From a bacterium (GTDB lineage Bacteria; Fidelibacterota; Marinisomatia; Marinisomatales; JAHJCW01): a stretch of DNA of 7,563 bases. The stretch spans positions 1 to 7,563 of the forward strand of contig JAHJCW010000315.1 in the NCBI GenBank assembly GCA_018812885.1. The letters run 5' to 3'. The notes below the pieces were generated by a model, which saw nothing but the letters and a program-made list of their open reading frames with translations, did not search any database and was not told the origin of the DNA. This document shows positions 1-6,441 of this stretch, in pieces. The first letter of the stretch is position 1; each line of letters begins with the position of its first letter. Both the position numbers and the translations under genes were made by a program.

Positions 1-468
1 AGGGATATTCTGAAGAGCTTCTGCAAGGTTTTGAGGATTTTTAAGTTCAAGCTCTTGTTGGTCAATAACATTTACAGAAGCCGGTACTTCAGTTATCAAT
101 GAATGCCCCCTGGTGGCTGTTACGGTAATATTTTCTTTAAAAGATAGGGCTTCAGGGTGTAGGGAAAAATCTAAGTTGATAATATCTCCAGCATTAATAT
201 CAACAATCTGACGTTTTGATTTCATATAACCAATAATATCAACTACAATTTCGTATTTTCCTGGCGGAATATTGATTATATGGTAATTTCCGTCATGATC
301 TGTTGCAGTACCAATAAAAGTATTCTTAAGATAGACATTTACCGCTATTAAGGGTTGTTCAGAGTCCATGCACTTTACCATACCTGTTATCTGCCCAGTC
401 TCCTGTGCAATTATAAATCCAATAGCTAAGGTAATGCAGCAAACTATTTGTCTAAAGAACAGTTTCAT
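1..468 (-). CDS. TonB-dependent receptor with CarboxypepD_reg-like N-terminal domain (partial, C-terminus off the left edge)
   Basis: The reverse strand is open from the ATG at 466-468 to the window edge, giving 156 residues with no stop. Residues 1-22 are a signal peptide with a long hydrophobic core ending in IIAQ. Residues 24-105 form a carboxypeptidase-regulatory-like beta-sandwich (GTATDHDGNYHI, then IPPGKYEIVV and IIGY). Next comes a canonical TonB box (ENITVTATR, 112-120) and the start of the plug (EVPASVNVIDQQEL, then NLAEALQNIP). Family knowledge: this is the layout of FCB-group outer-membrane active transporters, usually 700-1000 residues, so most of the plug and all of the barrel lie outside the window. 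It starts 7 bases after the stop of the other receptor gene and is surely co-transcribed. The ribosome-binding site is weak, so translational coupling is plausible. The substrate cannot be told from this part. Confidence 0.9.
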   Translation of the reverse strand, partial: MKLFFRQIVCCITLAIGFIIAQETGQITGMVKCMDSEQPLIAVNVYLKNTFIGTATDHDGNYHIINIPPGKYEIVVDIIGYMKSKRQIVDINAGDIINLDFSLHPEALSFKENITVTATRGHSLITEVPASVNVIDQQELELKNPQNLAEALQNIP

Positions 469-475
469 TTGACCA

Positions 476-2335
476 CTAAATATTAACTCCAAAGGATATC
501 TTATACATCCTACCGGGCTCAGCAGTACCTAGTACTCGCATAAAACTTTCATCAAGAATATTACTAATCTCAAATGTACTGTTGTATGATATGTCTTTAA
601 TCTTAAATCTGTAAGTAAGATTAGTATCTAATGTGTTAAATTTCTCTAGCCATTTCGTATTTACAGAATTAGTATATCTTAATCCAACATAGTGATAAAT
701 GGCGTTCCATTCGAATGTTTTATACTTAAATGTACCAGTTAAATCAAATTTGTTCTTTGGACGGTAAATTATATACCTATCGTATTTGTTCTTATCAGGA
801 CCTTTATCAAGTGCTTTCATATAAGTATATTCACCATTAATCATTATCATCTGATCTAAGAAAGATAATGTTAATGAGGTCTCAAGTCCCTGAGTACTAG
901 TTTTTGAGATATTATGTGGAGTCCATAGATTATTCACTGCAGGATCTTGCGCCCATAGTATCAAATTTTTAACATCATTATTAAAGTAATTTGCTGACAA
1001 AGAAATATCTTTAATACTTGATGTTAATCCTATATCATAATTATCGCCCTTCTCGGGCACAAGATCCGGATTGCCAATAGCAAATGCATCTTTTGGCCAG
1101 TATAGATCATTGAATGATGGCGCTTTATAGGATTTAGTAATGTGAGCAAGTAAAGCTAAATTAAAATCTCCACTGTGATTTGCCGTAACACTAAAACGTG
1201 GACTAATGGCATTTTCAAAATCTGATGGAGAATCGTAACGTAATGCCAGAGCAGTTTCGATATTATTTATAAAACTGTTCAATTGTTTACCATACGTCAA
1301 TGTGGTATGCCCACTGTGAGTAATTCGGGTTTTATCTCCAACTTCAGTACTTTGGATCTGATCGTTCCTTAGAGAATATCCATATATAATGTTCGCACCA
1401 CTAAACAAAGTACCTGCTTGTGATAGTTCGAAACCTAAAGCATAATTATCATGGTCACTTGGAGGTATGTTTGGGTTTTCGGGATTATCAAATTTAATTT
1501 CGTAATCTAAAAAGTAAACTTGTGTTTTTAAGGAATAGTCTTTAAATATTACTTTATTATCGTATGATAAATTATAAGATTTATTATCATATTTTAGAAC
1601 TGCTTCCGGTGTAAGATTATCTATCATCCCCGATGCACCATTATCCGCTTTATAATAATTACTACTGGCATTTAATTGTTGATTACCATCAATGGCAAAA
1701 CTAAGTTTGTAAAATATATTGAATGATGATTGTTTATTATTAATCAAGTTCTTTTCATTATCATAATAATCAATATATGAAAAATCCCCATCCCATGTGT
1801 CTCGTTGATATGATAAATATGAACTGATTTTTTTATAATTAATGGTATTAGAGAGATTATATATTTGCCTGTTATATGAACCAAAAGTAGTTTTCACACC
1901 GAGCCCAACAATTTTACTACTGATTTTTTGAGATAATGTTGTAATCCTAATTACTCCACCAACTGCATCAGCTCCATATTGTGCTGAACGACCTCCGCGT
2001 AATAGTTCAATTTTCTCTATATTATCAATAGCCATATCGCTGACGTTTACTCCACCACCCTGAGCCGTATTTAACCTTTGCCCATCTAACACAACAACTA
2101 CTTTTGAAGAGCTTACATCTCTTAAAGATATTTCGCCGATTGAATTCACATATACACCTGTAATAGTCTGAAGTGCATCACCTACACTTTCACAGTTGTT
2201 TTTAATAAAATCTTCTGCTGTTAAAACAATTTCTGAAGTTGATATTTTATCCTCAGTTTCCTGAGCTCGCAAATCAGTAAAAGCGGCTAAAATCAAACAC
2301 CAAATAACAATGGAAATTTTAAAAATTATTTTCAT
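476..2335 (-). CDS. BtuB-like TonB-dependent outer-membrane receptor
   Basis: The protein has 619 residues. Residues 1-24 are a signal peptide ending LRA, with the mature protein probably starting at Gln25. The plug spans about 35-133: VGDALQTITGVYV (51-63), VVVVLDGQRLN (79-89), and the diagnostic IEKIELLRGGRSAQYGADAV (106-125) followed by GGVIRITT. The rest is alternating strands rich in Tyr, Asn and Asp, as expected of a 22-strand barrel. Length and the plug pattern (LDGxRLN, then RGxRSAxYGxDAxGGV) are close to the cobalamin receptor BtuB (about 614 residues), although related heme and siderophore receptors share parts of it. The start has a good Shine-Dalgarno sequence. Oddity: the mature N-terminus is only about 10 residues before the first plug strand, so a separate TonB box is short or absent. 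It lies 23 bases downstream of the glycohydrolase gene. The receptor class is secure; cobamide as substrate is inference. Confidence 0.93.
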   Translation of the reverse strand: MKIIFKISIVIWCLILAAFTDLRAQETEDKISTSEIVLTAEDFIKNNCESVGDALQTITGVYVNSIGEISLRDVSSSKVVVVLDGQRLNTAQGGGVNVSDMAIDNIEKIELLRGGRSAQYGADAVGGVIRITTLSQKISSKIVGLGVKTTFGSYNRQIYNLSNTINYKKISSYLSYQRDTWDGDFSYIDYYDNEKNLINNKQSSFNIFYKLSFAIDGNQQLNASSNYYKADNGASGMIDNLTPEAVLKYDNKSYNLSYDNKVIFKDYSLKTQVYFLDYEIKFDNPENPNIPPSDHDNYALGFELSQAGTLFSGANIIYGYSLRNDQIQSTEVGDKTRITHSGHTTLTYGKQLNSFINNIETALALRYDSPSDFENAISPRFSVTANHSGDFNLALLAHITKSYKAPSFNDLYWPKDAFAIGNPDLVPEKGDNYDIGLTSSIKDISLSANYFNNDVKNLILWAQDPAVNNLWTPHNISKTSTQGLETSLTLSFLDQMIMINGEYTYMKALDKGPDKNKYDRYIIYRPKNKFDLTGTFKYKTFEWNAIYHYVGLRYTNSVNTKWLEKFNTLDTNLTYRFKIKDISYNSTFEISNILDESFMRVLGTAEPGRMYKISFGVNI

Positions 2336-2340
2336 ATCAT

Positions 2341-2346
2341 TCCTCT
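2341..2346 (-). promoter_or_regulatory. Ribosome-binding site of the BtuB-like receptor
   Basis: The minus strand reads AGAGGA here, five bases before the ATG at 2333-2335. This supports the chosen start, which also opens directly into a signal peptide. Confidence 0.7.
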
Positions 2347-2358
2347 CAACTTTCTTTA

Positions 2359-3360
2359 TTAATAAATTGCGTTATATAACTTTTCTGTATATTCATCAAA
2401 ATTATAGGGATTAACTTTTTCCAGAAGTTTAATCCATTTATCAGGGATTTTATCAATTCCCGATATTGTTCCGCAAATACTTCCAGTAATTGCTGCAATT
2501 GTATCACAATCCCCACCTAAATTCACTGCCGTTTGAATCGCCTGAACTACATCGCCATTGGTTAATTTTGTGATTGCTAGACAAGTTGGAACTGTTTCAG
2601 ATATTTGTACACCAGCGCCAATTATTTCATACAATTCTTGAATAATTTGCTCCCTCGAGGCATTTTTTGAGACAATATTCAAAGCCAACTTTGTTCGTTC
2701 AATAATTGATGCACTATACCAAATATTACCTCGTGACATCCCCAATTCTGCTGCTTGTAGGGCTTTATCAATTATTACATCAATATTTTCTTCACCATTT
2801 ATGCTGCATCCAATTGCCATCGCAACAGCCGATGCTCCCGCTATAGCTATATTAGTATTATGGGTTGGTATACAAGCTCTTTCTACAGCATCAACAGTAC
2901 GCTTAATCTCACCCTTTCCATATATTGCAACTGCACCAATTCTCATAACAGCTCCATTTGTATCCCCCACAGATCCGGTTTCGTATATTGATTTCCCTGC
3001 TCGAATTCCATAAAGAGCTCTTAGTGAACTTGGACCGACTGCCATCGTGCCAAATGCATTTATTTCTTCACTCCATTTGATTAAGCGCCGAGCGATATCT
3101 TCAGGATTGACTTCTCCATTTTCAATTATTGAATCAGCAATTAATAAGGTCTGCTGTGTATCATCTGTCACTTGTCCAGCTATCATTTTATCATGAATAA
3201 CATGACCTTTAGGTGCCGGTAAGAATTCAGTGACATAATCACCGAATATTTGACGAATTGTAGAAGGACTCATCATGGAAGTCGGCATACCCATTGCATC
3301 ACCGGCAGCTATACCAACTAGACATCCCTTAATATGTTTTTTCAGTTCATTTTCTAGCAT
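2359..3360 (-). CDS. ADP-ribosylglycohydrolase (DraG/YegU) family enzyme
   Basis: The protein has 333 residues, a full-length single domain with no signal peptide, so it is cytoplasmic. It shows the metal-binding signature of the all-alpha DraG/ARH fold: GDAMGMP (20-26), TDDT (65-68), GPSS (109-112), TNGAVMR (134-140), PTHNT (165-169) and LGGDCDTIAAITGSICG (281-297). The Asp pairs at 66-67 and 284/286 are the expected two-Mg ligands. Family knowledge: these enzymes hydrolyse N- or O-glycosidic bonds of ribosyl groups, classically ADP-ribose on arginine in the alpha configuration. Many bacterial members have unknown small-molecule substrates. Spacing of the early motifs (GDAMGMP, FLPxPK, TDDT, AFxxxxxGP) resembles E. 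coli YegU (about 334 residues) as I remember it; I made no alignment. There is no dinitrogenase or DraT gene nearby, so a nitrogenase role is unlikely. Operon context suggests a nucleoside-like metabolite. Confidence 0.93.
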   Translation of the reverse strand: MLENELKKHIKGCLVGIAAGDAMGMPTSMMSPSTIRQIFGDYVTEFLPAPKGHVIHDKMIAGQVTDDTQQTLLIADSIIENGEVNPEDIARRLIKWSEEINAFGTMAVGPSSLRALYGIRAGKSIYETGSVGDTNGAVMRIGAVAIYGKGEIKRTVDAVERACIPTHNTNIAIAGASAVAMAIGCSINGEENIDVIIDKALQAAELGMSRGNIWYSASIIERTKLALNIVSKNASREQIIQELYEIIGAGVQISETVPTCLAITKLTNGDVVQAIQTAVNLGGDCDTIAAITGSICGTISGIDKIPDKWIKLLEKVNPYNFDEYTEKLYNAIY

Positions 3361-3370
3361 AATAATATTC

Positions 3371-3378
3371 CACCTCCT
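3371..3378 (-). promoter_or_regulatory. Strong Shine-Dalgarno sequence of the glycohydrolase gene
   Basis: The minus strand reads AGGAGGTG, near-perfect complementarity to the 16S rRNA tail, 10 bases before the ATG at 3358-3360. It is the strongest ribosome-binding site in the operon and fixes this start. It also argues against a lineage that has lost Shine-Dalgarno use. Confidence 0.85.
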
Positions 3379-3381
3379 AAA

Positions 3382-4188
3382 TTATACTAATTCCCCTACT
3401 TTATTTATGGGAACACAAATAATATTCATAATTTGCTTTAGTACCTCAGGTTTGCATGAAACAATAACGCAAGTTGATGGTCCCCCCGATTTATTGATAT
3501 TTATTCCAAGATCTACGTCAGGTACAAATTTTGCAGATGAAAATTCAGCTAATTGATGTGCTTCATTCTCAATCCCTTTAGAACCAATTGGGAGTATTTC
3601 ATGTACACCTTCAATTCTGAGTAAATCCAAGATATCCTGTTGATTAACTATTTCAATATCATCAAGTAAAACTATGTCCCCGGGTGCAGATTTTGGTATA
3701 CCTACACAAATAATAGCATCTCTTCGCTTTGAACTACCCGGACGGAAATCGACATTTTGAACTAATCCGATGATTGTTGTTCCAATTCCCGTCATATTGG
3801 TAGGTACATTGTCTTCGGTACTACCCGATAGTGGAAAATCACTTGGCAATCCTGCCTGGCTAAGCTCATCTCGCACGCCTCTAACAATTTCTTCACCTGG
3901 ACCTTTCATTGGAATTGTTAACATATCAAATGCTGCGATAGGATTTGCACCACTAGAAAGGAGTTCTAATAACGGTACACGCATAGCAAATCGACCAAGT
4001 TGATAGGGATCGCATTTTATTATATCCCCTTCTAAAGATCCAATACCACCATCGGAATCAACTGCAATAATCAACGAATATTCATTAGTCAACCTAATCT
4101 TGGTTAGGTCTCTAACTGATTCAGTATTTTCTCCAAATTCTCTGTTTTTTACTTGCTGGTATAAGATATCAAGTTGTGATGTATTCAT
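3382..4188 (-). CDS. PurM/AIR-synthase-superfamily protein, possible small-molecule kinase
   Basis: The protein has 268 residues, is cytoplasmic, and has no signal or membrane segment. The N-terminal half has the ATP/Mg elements of the AIRS fold: IIAVDSDGGIGSLEGD (40-55), MRVPLLELLSSGANPIAAF (69-87) and TGIGTTIIGLV (133-143). The C-terminal half starts near 152 (SSKRRDAIICVGIPKSAPGD), includes LPIGSKGI (199-206), and ends with SGGPSTCVIV (234-243). The superfamily includes PurM, HypE, SelD, ThiL and the alpha-ribazole kinase CblS, all of which use ATP on a carboxamide, phosphate or hydroxyl. At 268 residues it is shorter than PurM, HypE, SelD or ThiL (about 325-350), yet the ends look complete, so it is probably a divergent subfamily. 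Hyp and Sel neighbours are absent. It starts 9 bases after the regulator stop, with only a weak ribosome-binding site. Fold assignment is fairly sure; kinase activity and substrate are inference. Confidence 0.75.
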   Translation of the reverse strand: MNTSQLDILYQQVKNREFGENTESVRDLTKIRLTNEYSLIIAVDSDGGIGSLEGDIIKCDPYQLGRFAMRVPLLELLSSGANPIAAFDMLTIPMKGPGEEIVRGVRDELSQAGLPSDFPLSGSTEDNVPTNMTGIGTTIIGLVQNVDFRPGSSKRRDAIICVGIPKSAPGDIVLLDDIEIVNQQDILDLLRIEGVHEILPIGSKGIENEAHQLAEFSSAKFVPDVDLGININKSGGPSTCVIVSCKPEVLKQIMNIICVPINKVGELV

Positions 4189-4197
4189 ATTATATGA

Positions 4198-4953
4198 TCA
4201 TTTTCCATTGTATTCGTTCAATTCAACAAAGAATTTGCCTCGGTCACCTCTCAAAATTGTTTTTACAAATTCAAGTGTTTCACCTGATTTTAGTTTTGTG
4301 GTTCGCTCAAGCAAAAAAACTGCATCATCTTTTTCGATTCTGAGGAGTTGTGCTTCATATTTAGTTGCTTTTACTGCCTGCAGTGTTTCGAACGCTTCAC
4401 CAATCTCCAGACCGTATTCCTCTTTGATGATTGTAAAAAGGGAAACTTCCTCAAAATTTTTATCAATTAAACCCGGAACTAGATTTGAAGGTAAATACGA
4501 GGTTTGAATAGATATTGGAATATCATCTACATAGCGTAAACGCTGTATACAGTAAAATTTAGCATTTTCATCAGTTTGAAGGATTTTTTTAATAAGACTA
4601 TGAGCATTAATCTCCTCCGAGTTTATGACCTCACTTCTTACTTTCTTATTTAATCCGAGTATTTCTGCAGAAAAACTTAGATTTGCAATCATGCTATAGG
4701 TTATAGATTTATTCGCTACATATGTACCCTTTCCTTGTACTCTGTAAGCAATTCCCCTGTCAACAAGGTGCTGTAGGGCCCTTTGAGCAGTATGGCGGCT
4801 AATTCTTAGCAAATCGCGCAGCTCGTTTTCCGAGGGTAGTTTTTGATCAGGTTTATATATTTCTTGATCAATTAAATTCTCTAACACTTCTTGAAGCTGA
4901 TAATAGTATGGAATAATACTATTCTTGTCAATTTTGGTAAGTTTATCTAACAT
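4198..4953 (-). CDS. GntR-family transcriptional regulator, HutC/UTRA subfamily
   Basis: The protein has 251 residues, the usual length for this subfamily. Residues 14-80 are the GntR winged helix-turn-helix: YYYQLQEVLENLI, KLPSENELRDLLRISRHTAQ (38-57), ALQHLVDRGIAYRVQGKGTYV (59-79). Residues about 90-245 form a UTRA effector-binding domain of the chorismate-lyase-like fold, with IQRLRYVDDIPISIQTSYLP (136-155) and LLERTTKL (214-221). Family knowledge: UTRA regulators such as HutC, NagR, PhnF and the E. coli YegW bind a small pathway metabolite and usually repress their own operon. It sits second in the operon, 12 bases after the phosphoesterase and 9 before the PurM-like gene. That predicts autoregulation through the palindromes in the promoter at 6351-6386. 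The effector is unknown. Confidence 0.95.
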   Translation of the reverse strand: MLDKLTKIDKNSIIPYYYQLQEVLENLIDQEIYKPDQKLPSENELRDLLRISRHTAQRALQHLVDRGIAYRVQGKGTYVANKSITYSMIANLSFSAEILGLNKKVRSEVINSEEINAHSLIKKILQTDENAKFYCIQRLRYVDDIPISIQTSYLPSNLVPGLIDKNFEEVSLFTIIKEEYGLEIGEAFETLQAVKATKYEAQLLRIEKDDAVFLLERTTKLKSGETLEFVKTILRGDRGKFFVELNEYNGK

Positions 4954-4965
4954 TAAATAATTCCA

Positions 4966-6318
4966 CTAGTTAATAGCGTAAGTAATTGATCGATTGATAA
5001 AACGGTGCTTTGTATCATAAAACTTTACGATTACAGTTAATGTAATATACTTTAAATTTTTATCGTCTGAAATTATCTCTGCTTTCCATAAACCTGGAAA
5101 CTGATACCATTGACCAACATTCGAATAATTTGCCCAACCGATACGTTCTCCGGGACTAAGCTTTACGGGACCATACCCTATCATAGTCGAGTCACTTATA
5201 TTCCAAACAGGATTAGTTAAAATAGTATCTGGAAACAATATCTCAATTTCAATAGGAATGTCAATCGGATTCGCCAGAGAAGCAAGTGCTAAATAGTTGC
5301 CATCCAGTGAACTTCCATTCAGCACTACTATACTATCTCCTTTTCTGGCGAGATGGACATCTTGCAATAGATTATCCAACATACATGATATTGCCTGTAT
5401 ACGATCCATACTTTTACGTGGAGTCCACTCTAGAACACTGTCAGACTTAACTTCAAAAAGGTTCAAATTATCGATTTTAGATCCTTTAAGTTTAAGAATC
5501 GCATATTCCTGCACACCTCCGGAATGAGCATCAGTATCTTTTACTATACCTCCAGAGGAACCCATTACAATATAATGAATATTGTCAATTATACCATCAT
5601 CCTGGTCATAATGATAATGCCCTGCAATAACTGCAATAACATTATAACCTCTTAATATCTCATGGATTTTCATCCAGTTGGACCATACATACCAATTCGG
5701 TTGATGAACTAGTACTATAATGCCTTTTGAGTGTTTATTGTTTTTAAGATCATCTCGTAACCATGAAATTTGTTCTGTATTTATTTTATTCAGGAAGATA
5801 GATCCCCAACGCGGATCCGTATGCAGATTCTCCAGAGAATAAAGCGATATAAAATGATATCCTTTTACATCTTTACTGTAATATGGTTTATCACTAATCG
5901 GTGTATCATACAACTCACAGCAAGCCATAAACCACGTTTCCCTACTTCTATCGGACGAGCAGGCCTGGTAATTTGGTGGATTAACATCATGATCTCCTAC
6001 AGCAAGAAGCCACGGTATTTGAGTACTGTTCATTATTTTGGTAGCAGTTATAAAATTAGACTCGTAATCTTTAAATGAGCCAATTCCGCGTATGCTTTCA
6101 ACTATATCACCGACATGCAATAATATGTCCGGGTTATAATTAACTAACTTATTAACGGATTCCTGCATGATTTCATAGGATTTTTCTGTATCAAAGGAAC
6201 CAAACTGATCACCGACGATTCCAATAGTTAATTGCTGATGGGCACAAGAATAAAATCCAAAAAGAATAAATAGAAGGCGGATAATGTTTTTAACTATGGT
6301 AGAATAATATTTACACAT
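4966..6318 (-). CDS. Calcineurin-like metallophosphoesterase, predicted lipoprotein
   Basis: The protein has 450 residues from the ATG at 6316-6318. The frame is open further upstream, but the Met chosen here is preceded by CAGG at 8-base spacing, begins a basic-plus-hydrophobic leader, and lies downstream of the promoter; earlier Mets fall inside that promoter. Residues 1-25 look like a lipoprotein signal ending FYSC (Cys25), so it is likely membrane-anchored outside the cytoplasm. Metallophosphoesterase motifs follow: GDQFG (36-40, normally DxH), HVGDIVE (68-74), VGDHD (107-111, normally GNHD/E), VLVHQPNW (202-209) and AGHYHYD (232-238). EQISWLRDDL (182-191) is typical of the family. Residues about 300-450 form a beta-rich extension of unknown role. 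The GDHD and DQF variants are unusual. As first gene of the operon it probably removes phosphate from, or opens a phosphodiester in, the imported compound; the substrate is unknown. Confidence 0.88.
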   Translation of the reverse strand: MCKYYSTIVKNIIRLLFILFGFYSCAHQQLTIGIVGDQFGSFDTEKSYEIMQESVNKLVNYNPDILLHVGDIVESIRGIGSFKDYESNFITATKIMNSTQIPWLLAVGDHDVNPPNYQACSSDRSRETWFMACCELYDTPISDKPYYSKDVKGYHFISLYSLENLHTDPRWGSIFLNKINTEQISWLRDDLKNNKHSKGIIVLVHQPNWYVWSNWMKIHEILRGYNVIAVIAGHYHYDQDDGIIDNIHYIVMGSSGGIVKDTDAHSGGVQEYAILKLKGSKIDNLNLFEVKSDSVLEWTPRKSMDRIQAISCMLDNLLQDVHLARKGDSIVVLNGSSLDGNYLALASLANPIDIPIEIEILFPDTILTNPVWNISDSTMIGYGPVKLSPGERIGWANYSNVGQWYQFPGLWKAEIISDDKNLKYITLTVIVKFYDTKHRFINRSITYAIN

Positions 6319-6326
6319 TTCACAAA

Positions 6327-6330
6327 CCTG
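6327..6330 (-). promoter_or_regulatory. Ribosome-binding site that decides the phosphoesterase start
   Basis: The minus strand reads CAGG, with eight bases between AGG and the ATG at 6316-6318. It lies just downstream of the predicted transcription start and supports the 450-residue form over the longer open frame reaching 6441. Confidence 0.6.
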
Positions 6331-6350
6331 ACTTGTTTGGTTGTTCGTAC

Positions 6351-6361
6351 AACTTGAAGTT
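6351..6361. promoter_or_regulatory. 11-base palindrome over the -10 box and start site, second operator candidate
   Basis: AACTTGAAGTT is a perfect palindrome around a central G. It overlaps the downstream end of the -10 box and the predicted transcription start. Adjacent TTGTTCGTACAA (6341-6352) adds another small dyad (TTGT/ACAA). Short palindromes are common in AT-rich DNA; position is the main support. Confidence 0.35.
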
Positions 6362-6386
6362 ATATATGACATTCTTACCATGTCAA
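6359..6386 (-). promoter_or_regulatory. Predicted sigma70-type promoter of the leftward operon
   Basis: Reading the minus strand, a perfect -35 box TTGACA (6381-6386) is followed after 16 bases by TATAAC (6359-6364). Transcription would start near 6352, leaving a leader of about 33 bases before the phosphoesterase ATG. It is the only good promoter I see upstream of the six-gene operon. The exact -10 register is uncertain because the stretch ATATATAA allows neighbouring choices. Confidence 0.7.
6367..6385. promoter_or_regulatory. Perfect palindrome across the -35 region, candidate GntR operator
   Basis: TGACAT (6367-6372) and ATGTCA (6380-6385) are perfect 6-base inverted arms separated by 7 bases. 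The right arm overlaps the -35 box and the rest fills the spacer, so a bound dimer would block RNA polymerase. A dyad of about 19 bases is a plausible size for a GntR dimer. Binding by the operon's own regulator is inferred. Confidence 0.5.
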
Positions 6387-6413
6387 TATTTTTATTATAA
6401 CTATTTCTGCAAT

Positions 6414-6441
6414 AAAAAAAATGATTGGGCTTATAGCCCAA
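6414..6441 (-). terminator. Rho-independent terminator on the minus strand, orphan
   Basis: On the minus strand, TTGGGC (6441-6436), loop TATAA and GCCCAA (6430-6425) form a perfect 6-base stem, GC-rich for this region. TCA follows and then eight T residues (6421-6414). On the plus strand there is no comparable T tract after the hairpin, so it points leftwards. There is no minus-strand gene upstream of it in the window, and it lies upstream of the operon promoter. It may insulate the operon or end a small RNA. Confidence 0.7.

Noticed and set aside
2359..3360. Nitrogenase-reactivating DraG
   Set aside because: No DraT or nif genes are in view, and the context is receptors and a GntR regulator; the family is broad.
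3382..4188. Hydrogenase maturation HypE, selenophosphate synthase SelD or purine PurM
   Set aside because: Too short, and none of the usual hyp, sel or pur neighbours is present; only superfamily membership is supported.
2801..4507. Plus-strand open frames at 2801-3013, 3275-3556, 3770-4003 and 4100-4507
   Set aside because: They lie opposite well-supported minus-strand genes and show no recognisable domain; their composition is that of antisense to those genes.
5297..6078. Plus-strand open frames at 5297-5527 and 5770-6078
   Set aside because: Antisense to the metallophosphoesterase motifs, with no domain features of their own.
6319..6441. N-terminal extension of the phosphoesterase by up to 41 residues (open frame to 6441)
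   Set aside because: The extension is Cys/Asn-rich without domain character, would bury the lipoprotein leader internally, and its possible start codons overlap the promoter and the terminator hairpin. The Met at 6316-6318 has a Shine-Dalgarno sequence.
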